A stretch of DNA of 64,000 bases from Aeromicrobium sp. Root344 (GCF_001425755.1 NZ_LMDH01000001.1:3657571-3721570), one strand, 5' to 3'; counted from the first letter of the stretch, positions 8,907 to 16,936 are shown. The notes: a model not told the origin generated them from the sequence alone. Numbers and translations: made by a program.

Positions 8907-8998
8907 ACTGCATTGTCTCAGGTGGGCGGTGACCGGCCGAGCCGGGCAGCGACCCCGCTCGTGCGGAGTGTCGGGGCCCCGGCTGACCCCGGCACGCC

Positions 8999-9004
8999 TA
9001 CGAT
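8999..9004 (+). promoter_or_regulatory. -10 hexamer of the DUF3000 gene
   Basis: TACGAT ends 6 bases before the GTG start at 9011. The hemE promoter lies back to back with it in the same short intergenic region. Confidence 0.55.
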
Positions 9005-9010
9005 CACAGT

Positions 9011-9604
9011 GTGGGAGCCCGTAGCGACATCGACCGCACCCCCGCGCAGTTCACCGCTGCGGTGGAGCTGATCCGGCACGCCGTCCTTCGACCAGAGGTC
9101 GTGGTCGACGAGATGCCTGCGCCCCAACGCATCGCCCCCCACGCGTTCGCGATCAGCGGCGACGTGCTCGTCGGTGACGACGAGCTGGCCACCGGCCGCT
9201 TCATCCTGTTGCACGACCCTGCCGGAAACGACGCGTGGGGCGGTACGTTCCGTTGTGTGACGTTCGCCCGCGCTGACATCGACGCCGACATGGCCGCCGA
9301 TCCCGTGCTGCCCAGCGTCGGCTGGAGCTGGTTGACCGAGGCTCTCGAGGCGTACGGCAGCGGCTACACCGCCGGCAGCGGCAGCGTCACGGTCGTACGC
9401 TCTGAAGGGTTCGGCGAGATGGAGGCCGACGGCTCCGACGCCCAGATCGAGGTCCGCGCGTCCTGGACCCCACTGACCGAGGCTCCGACTCCCGGCATGG
9501 ACTCGCACGCCGCGGCGTGGTCCAACCTGTTGTGCGCGATCGCCGGGCTGCCGCCACTGGCACCCGGCGTCATCCCCCTACCTCGCAGGCGTGGTGTCCG
9601 TTGA
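9011..9604 (+). CDS. DUF3000 family protein
   Basis: This 197-residue cytosolic protein matches the actinobacterial DUF3000 family by its central segments ([33 protein letters not shown]) and by location beside RNase D, a conserved pairing in actinobacteria. Function is unknown. The GTG start is supported by a leaderless-type -10. Its TGA overlaps a TTG start codon of RNase D. Confidence 0.8.
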   Translation: MGARSDIDRTPAQFTAAVELIRHAVLRPEVVVDEMPAPQRIAPHAFAISGDVLVGDDELATGRFILLHDPAGNDAWGGTFRCVTFARADIDADMAADPVLPSVGWSWLTEALEAYGSGYTAGSGSVTVVRSEGFGEMEADGSDAQIEVRASWTPLTEAPTPGMDSHAAAWSNLLCAIAGLPPLAPGVIPLPRRRGVR

Positions 9605-10878
9605 CCCCTGCTGACCAGACCACCCCCGACGAGATCCCGACCGACGCCATCGCAGACGAGACGCCGGAGCCGGTCACACCGCAAGCACCGCGCCTGGAGC
9701 TCCGCGACCCGCTGCCGCCGGTCGTCGACACCCCGGAGCTGCTGCGTGACACGTGCGAACGCATCGCGGCCGGCACCGGTCCGATCGCGCTCGACGCCGA
9801 GCGGGCCTCCGGCTACCGCTACTCGCAGCGTGCCTACCTCGTGCAGGTACGCCGCGAGGGCTCCGGCACCCACCTGATCGACCCCACGGCGTTCGACAGC
9901 CTCGTGCCGCTCGACACCGCGTTCGACGGCAACGAGTGGATCCTGCACGCCGCCACGCAGGACCTCATGTGCCTCGCCGAGGTCGGCCTCTATCCCGAGT
10001 CGTTGTTCGACACCGAGCTCGCCGGGCGGCTGCTCAACCTGCCGCGCGTGGGGCTCGCCGCGCTCGTCGAGCACTACCTCGGCCTGAGCCTGGCCAAGGA
10101 GTTCTCCGCTGCAGACTGGTCGACCCGACCCCTGCCCGAGCCATGGCTCGTCTACGCCGCGCTCGACGTCGAGGTGCTGATCGAGCTCCGCGACCTGATC
10201 GACGCCGAGCTCCAGAAGGCAGGCAAGCGCGAGTGGGCCGCCGAGGAGTTCGAGGCACTGCTGTCGTTCCAGGGACCGCCCGAGCGCAAGGAGCCGTGGC
10301 GGCGTACGTCCGGCATCCACAAGGCTCGTGGCCGTCGGGCGCTGGGTCTGGTCCGCGAGATCTGGGAGACCCGCGACGCGATCGCCGAGGCCCGCGACAC
10401 CACGCCGGGCCGCATCCTGCCCGACACCTCGATCCTCGAGATCGCGGTCAATCCCCCGCAGGACGCCAACGCGCTCAAGTCGATGCGCATCATGAAGAAC
10501 CGCGGACCGAGGCGGTTCCTCAGCGAGTGGTACGACGCGATCGAGCGCGGACTGACGCTCGACGAGTCCGAGCTGCCGACGACCGGGCAACGCACCGACG
10601 GACCGCCGCCACCGCGCGCCTGGGCCGACAAGAACCCCGAAGCGGCCGACCGGCTCGCCCGCAGCCGCGAGGTCGTCGTCGAGCTCGCCGAGAAGCACGA
10701 CCTGCCGACCGAGAACCTCATCAGTCCCCAGCTCGTACGCAACCTCGCGTGGGAGCCGCCCACCCCGATCACGGTCGACACCGTGACCGAGGCGCTCGTC
10801 GCCGACGGTGCGCGCGCGTGGCAGATCGGCCTGATCGTCGACCCGCTGACGGCGGCGCTGCGCGCTGACGGTGTGTGA
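9601..10878 (+). CDS. rnd: Ribonuclease D (DEDDy exonuclease with HRDC)
   Basis: This 425-residue protein has a DEDDy 3'-5' exonuclease domain (about residues 30-210) for RNA 3'-end trimming. Exo I is IALDAERASGYRYSQ (DxE), Exo II is WILHAATQDL, and Exo III is the YAALDVEVL region (YxxxD). An HRDC-type helical region follows (LVREIWETRDAIA...). The best start is TTG 9601, overlapping the DUF3000 stop as TTGA; no ATG or GTG gives a better N-terminus. The usual actinobacterial neighbour dxs is absent. Confidence 0.9.
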   Translation: MTPADQTTPDEIPTDAIADETPEPVTPQAPRLELRDPLPPVVDTPELLRDTCERIAAGTGPIALDAERASGYRYSQRAYLVQVRREGSGTHLIDPTAFDSLVPLDTAFDGNEWILHAATQDLMCLAEVGLYPESLFDTELAGRLLNLPRVGLAALVEHYLGLSLAKEFSAADWSTRPLPEPWLVYAALDVEVLIELRDLIDAELQKAGKREWAAEEFEALLSFQGPPERKEPWRRTSGIHKARGRRALGLVREIWETRDAIAEARDTTPGRILPDTSILEIAVNPPQDANALKSMRIMKNRGPRRFLSEWYDAIERGLTLDESELPTTGQRTDGPPPPRAWADKNPEAADRLARSREVVVELAEKHDLPTENLISPQLVRNLAWEPPTPITVDTVTEALVADGARAWQIGLIVDPLTAALRADGV

Positions 10879-10902
10879 CGTAGTTCTTAGGTTCTCGGTG
10901 GG

Positions 10903-10921
10903 TTAGGTAAGCCCGACCTAA
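10903..10921 (+). promoter_or_regulatory. IdeR/DtxR iron box of efeU
   Basis: TTAGGTAAGCCCGACCTAA is a 19-base inverted repeat with perfect TTAGGT/ACCTAA arms. It matches the DtxR/IdeR consensus TTAGGTTAGGCTAACCTAA at 15 of 19 positions. A further half-site, TTAGGT, begins at 10887. The box ends just before the -10-like hexamer at 10924, so iron-loaded IdeR should block transcription. Confidence 0.85.
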
Positions 10922-10923
10922 GT

Positions 10924-10929
10924 TACGAT
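10924..10929 (+). promoter_or_regulatory. -10 hexamer of efeU
   Basis: TACGAT lies 7 bases before the GTG start at 10937 and directly downstream of the iron box. The nearby AGGA is only one base from the start codon, so leaderless initiation is more likely. Confidence 0.55.
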
Positions 10930-10936
10930 CGAGGAT

Positions 10937-11803
10937 GTGTTCGCCAACCTCCTGATCGGTCTCCGCGAGGGCCTCGAAGCCAGCCTGATCGTCAGCATCC
11001 TCATCGCCTACCTCGTCAAGACCCAGCGTCGGCACGAGATCCGCTACGTGTGGATCGGGGTCGCGGCGGCGATTGCTCTCGTCGTCGCGGTCTTCACGTT
11101 CGTCACGATCGCGTTCGAGCAGCTGTCGTTCAAGGCGCAGGAGGGCGTCGGCGGCACCCTGTCGATCCTGGCCGCCGGTCTGGTGACCTGGATGATCTTC
11201 TGGATGCGCCGCACCGCTCGAGGGCTCAAGAAGGAGCTCGAGGGCGAGATGGCCTCGGCCGTGGCCCTGGGCAACGGCGCGATCGCACTCGTCGCCTTCC
11301 TCACGGTCGGACGTGAGGGTCTCGAGACCGCGGCGATCATGTGGAGCACGATCGCCAACGCGTACTCACCGCAGCCGTTCATCGGCGCGACCCTCGGCTT
11401 CCTCATCGCGATCCTGCTGGGCATCGGCATCTACCGCGGCGCGATCAAGGTCAACCTCGGCAAGTTCTTCACCGTCACCGGTTTCCTGCTGATCATCGTG
11501 GCGGCCGGCGTGCTGGCGTACGGCGTGTACGACCTGCAGGAGGCCGGTTTCCTGCCCCGCCTGACCGGCGACGTCGGCGGCATCGGCCACCTGGGCAACG
11601 CGATCTTCGACATCTCCTCCACGATCCCCAAGGACAGCTGGTACGGCACGCTGCTCAAGGGCACCGTCAACTTCCAGCCGGACCCGTCGTGGCTGCAGGG
11701 CGTCTGCTGGGCGATCTACCTCGCCGTGATCCTGCCGCTCTACCTGCGCAAGCCCAAGGTGGCGACGACACCGAGCGAATCCAAGGTCGTCCAGAGCGCC
11801 TGA
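10937..11803 (+). CDS. efeU: FTR1-type high-affinity iron permease (EfeU-like)
   Basis: This 288-residue integral membrane protein has about seven transmembrane helices. Two REGLE motifs carry the iron-binding Glu residues: IGLREGLEASL (about residues 7-17) and VGREGLETAAI (about 119-129). The family imports Fe(II)/Fe(III) across the cytoplasmic membrane. The GTG start gives the family-typical N-terminus MFANLLIGLREGLE. No EfeO or EfeB gene follows, so it is a lone permease or its partners are elsewhere. The IdeR box in its promoter supports iron-starvation control. Confidence 0.9.
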   Translation: MFANLLIGLREGLEASLIVSILIAYLVKTQRRHEIRYVWIGVAAAIALVVAVFTFVTIAFEQLSFKAQEGVGGTLSILAAGLVTWMIFWMRRTARGLKKELEGEMASAVALGNGAIALVAFLTVGREGLETAAIMWSTIANAYSPQPFIGATLGFLIAILLGIGIYRGAIKVNLGKFFTVTGFLLIIVAAGVLAYGVYDLQEAGFLPRLTGDVGGIGHLGNAIFDISSTIPKDSWYGTLLKGTVNFQPDPSWLQGVCWAIYLAVILPLYLRKPKVATTPSESKVVQSA

Positions 11804-11820
11804 TCTTGGGTGCGCGCGGT

Positions 11821-11826
11821 TACGGT
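11821..11826 (+). promoter_or_regulatory. -10 hexamer of the 11-codon upstream ORF
   Basis: TACGGT ends 6 bases before ATG 11833, pointing to leaderless translation of the short ORF rather than of the larger gene. Confidence 0.5.
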
Positions 11827-11832
11827 TGACGC

Positions 11833-11868
11833 ATGACCGGAGGGATTCCGCGGGGGGCTATCGGATGA
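11833..11868 (+). CDS. 11-codon leaderless upstream ORF
   Basis: ATG 11833 begins MTGGIPRGAIG followed by TGA 11866-11868. The ATG has the genome's leaderless promoter spacing, and the stop overlaps the ATG of the next gene (ATGA at 11865-11868). A ribosome ending here could re-initiate on the main gene, so it may couple or tune that gene's translation. The arrangement is seen; the function is inferred. Confidence 0.5.
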   Translation: MTGGIPRGAIG

Positions 11869-12461
11869 ACGAGCGCGAGTTCAAGCGACCGTCGTTGCCG
11901 GGCTCTGCCCTGTTCGAGGCGCAGGCTGACGGCGCCGATCCCGCCGAGATGGCGGCCGCCGGTCACCGCATCGCCACCTTGCTGGTCCGTGGGCCCCGCT
12001 CCGGCGACGACCAGGGCCTGGTCGACCGGGTGCTGCACCTCGCCGACGAGGAGGGCCTCGGCGTCATCGCCGACCTCTGGTCGCATGCCGCCGCCGACAG
12101 CCTCGCGGGCGCGCTCTGGCGGCTCTACCTGCTGCGCACCTGGGTCTACCGCCAGCCCGAGCAGGCGGCGCGAGAGTTCGGCGCGGGCAAGGCGTACGCC
12201 CCCGTGCACGAGGTGCTCGCAGGTGTCGTGGATCCCCCGGGTCCCGAGGAGGTCATCGCGCTGGTCGACACGGTCGTACGTGGCATCGTCGGCGACGACT
12301 TCGACGTGACACTCGACCGGGCGGCAGCGTTCGCACACATCGTCGGCGTGGGACGGGCCCAGCTCGACAGCGGCGATCCGCAGAGCGCGGCGAAGCTCGT
12401 CGACACCGCGGTGCACCTGCGCCGGGCAGCTGAGCTCGAGCGTTCGTCCCGGCTGCATTGA
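11865..12461 (+). CDS. Conserved actinobacterial protein, unknown
   Basis: This 198-residue protein is mostly helical and soluble, beginning MNEREFKRPSLPGSALF. Segments such as DRVLHLADEEGLGVIADLWSHA and LWRLYLLRTWV look like a conserved helical domain found in actinobacteria, but I cannot name a family. A GGGGGG tract (11852-11857) may act as a ribosome-binding site 7 bases upstream. Its start overlaps the stop of an 11-codon upstream ORF. A GTP-type or catalytic motif is not visible. Confidence 0.65.
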   Translation: MNEREFKRPSLPGSALFEAQADGADPAEMAAAGHRIATLLVRGPRSGDDQGLVDRVLHLADEEGLGVIADLWSHAAADSLAGALWRLYLLRTWVYRQPEQAAREFGAGKAYAPVHEVLAGVVDPPGPEEVIALVDTVVRGIVGDDFDVTLDRAAAFAHIVGVGRAQLDSGDPQSAAKLVDTAVHLRRAAELERSSRLH

Positions 12462-12489
12462 TCTGAGTCACACCCAGCGCCGAGGTGCC

Positions 12490-12517
12490 TTGAGTTGCGC
12501 CGCTGCTCGGTTAGGCT
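12490..12517 (+). promoter_or_regulatory. Promoter of the candidate structured RNA
   Basis: TTGAGT (12490-12495) and TAGGCT (12512-12517) are separated by 16 bases. With the 6-7 base -10 to start spacing seen elsewhere here, transcription would begin at about 12524, exactly the first base of the RNA's closing stem. Confidence 0.6.
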
Positions 12518-12523
12518 GGTGCA

Positions 12524-12607
12524 CGCGTCGGGCTGTGGTAGCCCCGGGTCCCAAAATTAGCCGCTTCGAGCGGCCACGCGCCGTGAGGCGCTTCCCAGCC
12601 CGGCGCG
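12524..12607 (+). ncRNA. Candidate small structured RNA
   Basis: An 84-base segment closes on itself. The arms at 12524-12535 and 12596-12607 form 12 pairs (one G-U). Inside are hairpin GCCGCT/AGCGGC (12560-12574) and hairpin GCGCC/GGCGC (12578-12591) capped by the GNRA tetraloop GTGA. A competing local hairpin, GGGCT(GTGGT)AGCCC (12530-12544), uses part of the closing stem, so two folds are possible. An own promoter lies at the right distance, and no gene starts downstream on this strand for about 1 kb, so a trans-acting RNA is more likely than a riboswitch. I recognise no known RNA family. The tetraloop and promoter favour the plus strand. Confidence 0.6.
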
Positions 12608-12619
12608 ACCCTCACCGAC

Positions 12620-13591
12620 TCAGCGTCGAGGCGCGAACGTCGTGTAGGACTGCGCCGGACGGCCGATCTCCGACAGCTCGTCGAGGTCCTCGGCCGTCGG
12701 CGTCCACTGTCCGGCAGCCGCGTTCGCGGCGATCTGCTCCGGCTTCGTCGCCCCGGCAATGACGCTGGACACCGCAGGCTGCGCGGCGAGCCCGCCGATC
12801 GCGAGGTCGAGGACCGAGATGCCGCGCGCTTGGGCGAACGCCTCGAGTGCCTCGATGCGGTCCCAGTCTGCGGTCGCGAGGCGATCGGACTGGACCGCCA
12901 GGCGGGTGCCCGCCGGAGCGTCCTGACCGCGTCGGTACTTGCCGGTCAGCAAGCCGTACGCGAGCGGGAAGTACGGCAGCACACCCACACCCAGCCCGAG
13001 GCAGGCCGGCACGAGCTCGGTCTCCGCAGTGCGGTTGTAGAGCGAGTACTCGTTCTGCGCCGTCACGAAGCGCTCGAGCCCCTTGGTGCGCGAGATCCAG
13101 TCGGCGTCGACGGCCTGCCAGGCCTGCAGGTTGGAGCTGCCGATCGCCCGGACCTTGCCCTCCTTGACCAGCTCGGTCATCGCGCCGAGCGTGTCCTCGA
13201 TCGGCGTGGAGGGGTCCGGGGTGTGCAGCTGGTAGAGGTCGATGTGGTCGGTGCCGAGCCGCTTGAGGCTCGCCTCCGCCGCCGTGCGGACGTACGCAGG
13301 GGCGCCACGGCGTCCGCCGTCGTCGCCGTTGACGCCCTGCATGTCCATGCCGAACTTGGTCGCGATGACGGCCTCGTCGCGGCGTCCCTTGAGCGCCTCG
13401 CCCAGCAGGAGCTCGCTCTGTCCGGTGCCGTACGTGTCGGCGGTGTCGAAGAAGGTGATGCCGTGCTCGAACGCGGCGTCGACGACGGCGTTGGTCTGCG
13501 CTGCGTCGATGCGGGTGCCGAACGCGTTGCATCCCACGCCGACAGTCGAGACGGTGATGTCACTGGATCCAAGGGTTCTCTGGCTCGTCAT
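12620..13591 (-). CDS. Aldo/keto reductase
   Basis: This 323-residue cytosolic NADPH-dependent oxidoreductase has the AKR TIM-barrel. FFDTADTYGTGQSE carries the catalytic Asp and Tyr, ATKFGMD carries the Lys, and DLYQLHTPDP carries the His. The C-terminal SVIAGATKPEQIAANA binds the cofactor phosphate. Substrate cannot be deduced. ATG 13591 has TAGGCT six bases upstream on its strand (13598-13603), a leaderless arrangement. Confidence 0.88.
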   Translation of the reverse strand: MTSQRTLGSSDITVSTVGVGCNAFGTRIDAAQTNAVVDAAFEHGITFFDTADTYGTGQSELLLGEALKGRRDEAVIATKFGMDMQGVNGDDGGRRGAPAYVRTAAEASLKRLGTDHIDLYQLHTPDPSTPIEDTLGAMTELVKEGKVRAIGSSNLQAWQAVDADWISRTKGLERFVTAQNEYSLYNRTAETELVPACLGLGVGVLPYFPLAYGLLTGKYRRGQDAPAGTRLAVQSDRLATADWDRIEALEAFAQARGISVLDLAIGGLAAQPAVSSVIAGATKPEQIAANAAAGQWTPTAEDLDELSEIGRPAQSYTTFAPRR

Positions 13592-13597
13592 GCATCC

Positions 13598-13603
13598 AGC
13601 CTA
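13598..13603 (-). promoter_or_regulatory. -10 hexamer of the aldo/keto reductase
   Basis: TAGGCT (complement) is 6 bases before ATG 13591, with no Shine-Dalgarno. Confidence 0.5.
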
Positions 13604-13643
13604 GGCAGGCATTGGATGCGGCCGGCAACCGTCTCACCTCACG

Positions 13644-13649
13644 TACACT
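13644..13649 (+). promoter_or_regulatory. -10 hexamer of the gene at 13656
   Basis: TACACT ends 6 bases before ATG 13656, a leaderless arrangement. Confidence 0.5.
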
Positions 13650-13655
13650 CGCCAG

Positions 13656-14000
13656 ATGTTCTCGAGGCCGGCAGCGCGCAGGACCGCGGCTGCCCTGACG
13701 GCGGCTCTGGTCGCCGTGCTCCTCGTGACGTTCGGCGGGCCGACCCACGTCTCGACCCAACGCACCACGGTCTCCGGCGCGAGCCATGCCGGCTCCGCGG
13801 TCAAGGCCGCCCGCACCCAGCACGTCTCGCTGGCTGCGACCCACCACCAGGCGCCGCTGCACCTGGACCTCGCGTCCACGCCGCCGAGCGCCGCTTCAGA
13901 CGTACGCCCGGCAGCGACCCTCGCGACCGCTGACACCCTCGTCGTACGCGCGGGCCGTGACCTCGTCACGCCCACCGGACGGGCGCCGCCGGCTCTCTGA
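13656..14000 (+). CDS. Small exported protein, unknown
   Basis: This 114-residue protein has an Arg-rich N-terminus followed by a hydrophobic stretch (about residues 10-27, AAALTAALVAVLLVTFGG), a signal peptide or anchor. The remainder is low-complexity Ala/Thr/Ser/His sequence with no recognisable domain. It has a leaderless-type promoter and lies 60 bases before secDF on the same strand. Low complexity leaves some doubt that it is a real gene. Confidence 0.45.
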   Translation: MFSRPAARRTAAALTAALVAVLLVTFGGPTHVSTQRTTVSGASHAGSAVKAARTQHVSLAATHHQAPLHLDLASTPPSAASDVRPAATLATADTLVVRAGRDLVTPTGRAPPAL

Positions 14001-14060
14001 GCCCGCCAAGCCACCCGTCCTTCCGCGCCGTCGTCGGCGTGTTCTTCCGAAAGCTGTCCC

Positions 14061-16361
14061 ATGTCATCCCGTGCACCCTTGTGGCGCGCCGTCGCCGCGT
14101 TCGCCGTCGTCGCCATCTCCCTCGCCCTCGCCCTGACCAGCTCGGCCAAGCTCGGCCTCGACCTGAAGGGCGGCACCCAGATCGTCCTGCAGGCCAAGGA
14201 CTCCGACCGCGCCAAGGCCAACGCGGACTCGACCGATCGCGCCCTCGGCGTGCTGCGCGGCCGCGTCGACGCCCTCGGCGTCGCCGAACCGACCTTGGCC
14301 CGCTCCGGCGACACCCGCATCATCGTCGAGCTGCCCGGCGTGCAGGACCCGCGCGAGGCGGCCGAGGTCATCGGACAGACCGCTCAGCTGTCGTTCCACG
14401 AGGTGCTCCGCATCCCCGCCCAGGACGAGAAGCCGGCCAAGGGTGAACAGCTGCTGCCGGACGAGAGCGGCGCTCCCGTCATCATCGGCAAGCCGCTGCT
14501 CGACGGCACCGGCGTCAAGAATGCGACGGCCGAGACCGAGCAGCAGGGCCTCGGCGAGTGGGTCGTCGGGGTCCAGTTCAACGGCACCGGCAGCGGCGGC
14601 TGGAAGCAGCTCGTGTCGGAGGCGTGCGCCAACACCGCGGCCGGCAACCGCGTCGCGATCGTGCTCGACGACAAGGTCATCTCCTCCCCCGGCGTCGTGC
14701 CCGAGCTGTGCAGCTCCGGAGGCGGCAGCAGCACGCAGATCCAGGGCAGCTTCACGCAGGAGTCCGCCAAGGATCTCGCCGTCCTCATCAAGGGCGGGGC
14801 GCTGCCGATCGAGGTCGAGATCGTCGAGCAACGGACCGTCGGGCCCACGCTGGGCAAGGTCGCGATCGACGCCTCGATCGAGGCGGCCATCATCGGGATC
14901 ATCCTCACCGGCCTGTTCATCATGTTCGTCTACCGGCTCGTCGGCCTGCTCGCCACGATCGCGCTGGGTGCCTACGCCCTGATCTCGTACGGGCTGCTGG
15001 TCTGGCTCGGTGCGACGCTGACGCTTCCGGGACTCGCCGGCTTCGTGCTCGCGATCGGCCTGGCGATCGACGCGAACGTGCTGGTGTTCGAACGAGCGAG
15101 GGAGGAGTACGCCCAACGTACGGACGCCGGCCTCTCCCCTGCCCTGAACACCGGGTTCAACAAGGCGTGGTCGGCGATCATCGACTCCAACGTGACCACG
15201 TTGCTCGCTGCGGCGCTGCTGTTCTTCTTCGCATCCGGGCCGGTCAAGGGGTTCGGCGTGACGCTGTCGATCGGTGTCGTCGCCTCGATGGTGTCGGCCC
15301 TCGTCGTCGCGCGGGTGCTGAGCGAGTGGGCCGTCCGTCGGGCGTACGTCCGCAAGCGGCCCGGGACCAGTGGGCTCGCCGGGACCGGCCGCATCCGCAG
15401 ATGGCTCACCGAGAGCGGCCCTGACCTGATGAAACGCAGCGGCACCTGGATCGCCGTGACCGCGGTCGTCGCGGTGCTCTCGATCGGCGGGATCGTGCTG
15501 CGCGGGCTCAACCTCGGCGTCGAGTTCACCGGCGGGCGGCTGCTGGAGTTCTCGTCATCTCAGCCCGTCGACGTCGACGAGGCACGCGACGCTGTGGGCG
15601 AAGCCGGCTTCCCCAAGGCCGTCGTGCAGTCGTCGTCGGGCGAGGATGGCAAGGAGAACGTCACGGTCCGCGTCGACGACATCTCCAACGACGAGGCGTT
15701 CCAGATCGAGGAAGCGCTGGCGGGCGTTGCAGGCGGCGTCGAGAAGGAGCGCGACGAGCTGGTCGGCCCCAGCCTCGGCAAGGAGCTGCGTGACAAGGCC
15801 CTGATCGCGTTCGGCATCGCGATCGCCGCCCAGATGATCTATCTGGCGTGGCGGTTCCGGTGGACGTACGCTGCGGCGGCGGTGCTGTCGATGTCCTCGG
15901 TGGTGCTGACCGTGGTCGGCGTGTTCGCATGGTGGGGCAAGCCGATCGACGGCGTGTTCCTGGCTGCGGTCCTGTCGATCATCGGTCTGGCGGTCAACGA
16001 CACGATCGTGGTGTTCGACCGCATCCGCGAGCACACGCGCGAGAACCGCAAGCGGCCGCTCCGCGAGGTCGTCAACGAGGCGATCCTGCAGACGATCCCC
16101 CGCACGATCAACACGGGACTCGGCGCGATGTTCATCCTCGCCGCACTGGCGGTGCTCGGTGGTGACTCGCTGACCGACTTCGCGATCGCGCTGCTGCTCG
16201 GGCTGTCGGTGGGCATCCTGTCGACGATCTTCACCGCATCGGCGCTGGCTGTCGTGCTGGAGGAGCGGTGGCCGTACGACCCCTCGGACCCGGGCAAGCG
16301 AGTCATCGATCCGTACGCGAACGTCGATGACGGCCGGTCGACGACGGGAGCGGTCGTGTAG
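14061..16361 (+). CDS. secDF: Fused protein-export membrane protein SecDF
   Basis: This 766-residue membrane protein joins SecD (about residues 1-430) and SecF (about 460-766), which use the proton gradient to help SecYEG export proteins. SecD marks are GLDLKGGTQIVLQ, LDDKVISSPGV and LAIGLAIDANVLVFERAREEY. SecF marks are LGVEFTGGRLLEF and IIGLAVNDTIVVFDRIRE. About twelve helices are expected, and the length matches fused SecDF of other phyla. Actinobacteria usually carry separate secD and secF beside yajC, and no yajC is here, so this is probably an additional copy. The ribosome-binding site is weak. Confidence 0.92.
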   Translation: MSSRAPLWRAVAAFAVVAISLALALTSSAKLGLDLKGGTQIVLQAKDSDRAKANADSTDRALGVLRGRVDALGVAEPTLARSGDTRIIVELPGVQDPREAAEVIGQTAQLSFHEVLRIPAQDEKPAKGEQLLPDESGAPVIIGKPLLDGTGVKNATAETEQQGLGEWVVGVQFNGTGSGGWKQLVSEACANTAAGNRVAIVLDDKVISSPGVVPELCSSGGGSSTQIQGSFTQESAKDLAVLIKGGALPIEVEIVEQRTVGPTLGKVAIDASIEAAIIGIILTGLFIMFVYRLVGLLATIALGAYALISYGLLVWLGATLTLPGLAGFVLAIGLAIDANVLVFERAREEYAQRTDAGLSPALNTGFNKAWSAIIDSNVTTLLAAALLFFFASGPVKGFGVTLSIGVVASMVSALVVARVLSEWAVRRAYVRKRPGTSGLAGTGRIRRWLTESGPDLMKRSGTWIAVTAVVAVLSIGGIVLRGLNLGVEFTGGRLLEFSSSQPVDVDEARDAVGEAGFPKAVVQSSSGEDGKENVTVRVDDISNDEAFQIEEALAGVAGGVEKERDELVGPSLGKELRDKALIAFGIAIAAQMIYLAWRFRWTYAAAAVLSMSSVVLTVVGVFAWWGKPIDGVFLAAVLSIIGLAVNDTIVVFDRIREHTRENRKRPLREVVNEAILQTIPRTINTGLGAMFILAALAVLGGDSLTDFAIALLLGLSVGILSTIFTASALAVVLEERWPYDPSDPGKRVIDPYANVDDGRSTTGAVV

Positions 16362-16365
16362 CCGA

Positions 16366-16371
16366 TAGCGT
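16366..16371 (+). promoter_or_regulatory. -10 hexamer of the TM2 protein
   Basis: TAGCGT ends 7 bases before ATG 16379 and lies just after the secDF stop. Confidence 0.5.
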
Positions 16372-16378
16372 GGCGGCC

Positions 16379-16882
16379 ATGACGTCGACACCGCCGGAAC
16401 CGCCCGAGTCCGACAGCAACGAGCCGACCGTCCCGCTGGAGGGTGGTGAGCCCGACTACGGTCGGGTCAACCAGCCGCCTCCCCCGCCTCCGGGCTACGG
16501 CACACCGCCGCCGCCTCCCGGCTACGGCACACCACCGCCACCTCCGGGCTACGGTCCTCCGCCGGGCTATCAACCGCCGCCCGGTGGCTACCCGCCGCCG
16601 CCCGGGTACGCGTACGGCGCTCATGCCGGCGCTCCTTGGGGCGTGCACCCGGTGACCGGAGTGCCGTACTCGGACAAGCAGAAGCTCATTGCCGGCCTGC
16701 TCAACATCCTGTTGCCGTTCGGCATCGGTCGGTTCTACATCGGCGACACCGGCACGGGGGTTGCTCAGCTGCTCGTGTCGATCTTCACGTGCGGCATCGG
16801 CTCGCTGTGGTCCCTGATCGACGGCGTCTTGATGCTCACAGGCGATCCGAACGACTCCGAGGGTCGTCCGCTCCGCCCCTGA
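16379..16882 (+). CDS. TM2-domain protein with proline-rich N-terminus
   Basis: This 167-residue protein has an N-terminal region (about residues 32-85) made of PPPPPGYGT-type repeats, followed by a TM2 domain: KLIAGLLNILLPFGIGRFYIGD and a second helix around LLVSIFTCGIGSLWSLIDGVLML. TM2 proteins are small membrane proteins of unknown role, and the proline-rich arm is probably cytoplasmic and disordered. ATG 16379 fits the leaderless spacing; an in-frame GTG lies at 16370. Confidence 0.82.
   Translation: MTSTPPEPPESDSNEPTVPLEGGEPDYGRVNQPPPPPPGYGTPPPPPGYGTPPPPPGYGPPPGYQPPPGGYPPPPGYAYGAHAGAPWGVHPVTGVPYSDKQKLIAGLLNILLPFGIGRFYIGDTGTGVAQLLVSIFTCGIGSLWSLIDGVLMLTGDPNDSEGRPLRP
16480..16600 (+). repeat. 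Tandem Pro/Gly/Tyr codon repeat
   Basis: The unit GGCTACGGCACACCGCC and variants recur three to four times, encoding PPPPPGYGT repeats in the TM2 protein. Such tracts can change copy number by slippage. Confidence 0.65.
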
Positions 16883-16936
16883 CGCGCGTTGTCCACAGCC
16901 CCGGCTCGGGGGCTGACAGAACCCGGCGCGTTTCGG

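Noticed and set aside
12524..12607. Structured RNA as tRNA, 6C RNA or SRP RNA
   Set aside because: There is no cloverleaf or T-loop GTTCRA, no C-rich paired loops, and no SRP core motif. It is therefore listed as an unassigned RNA.
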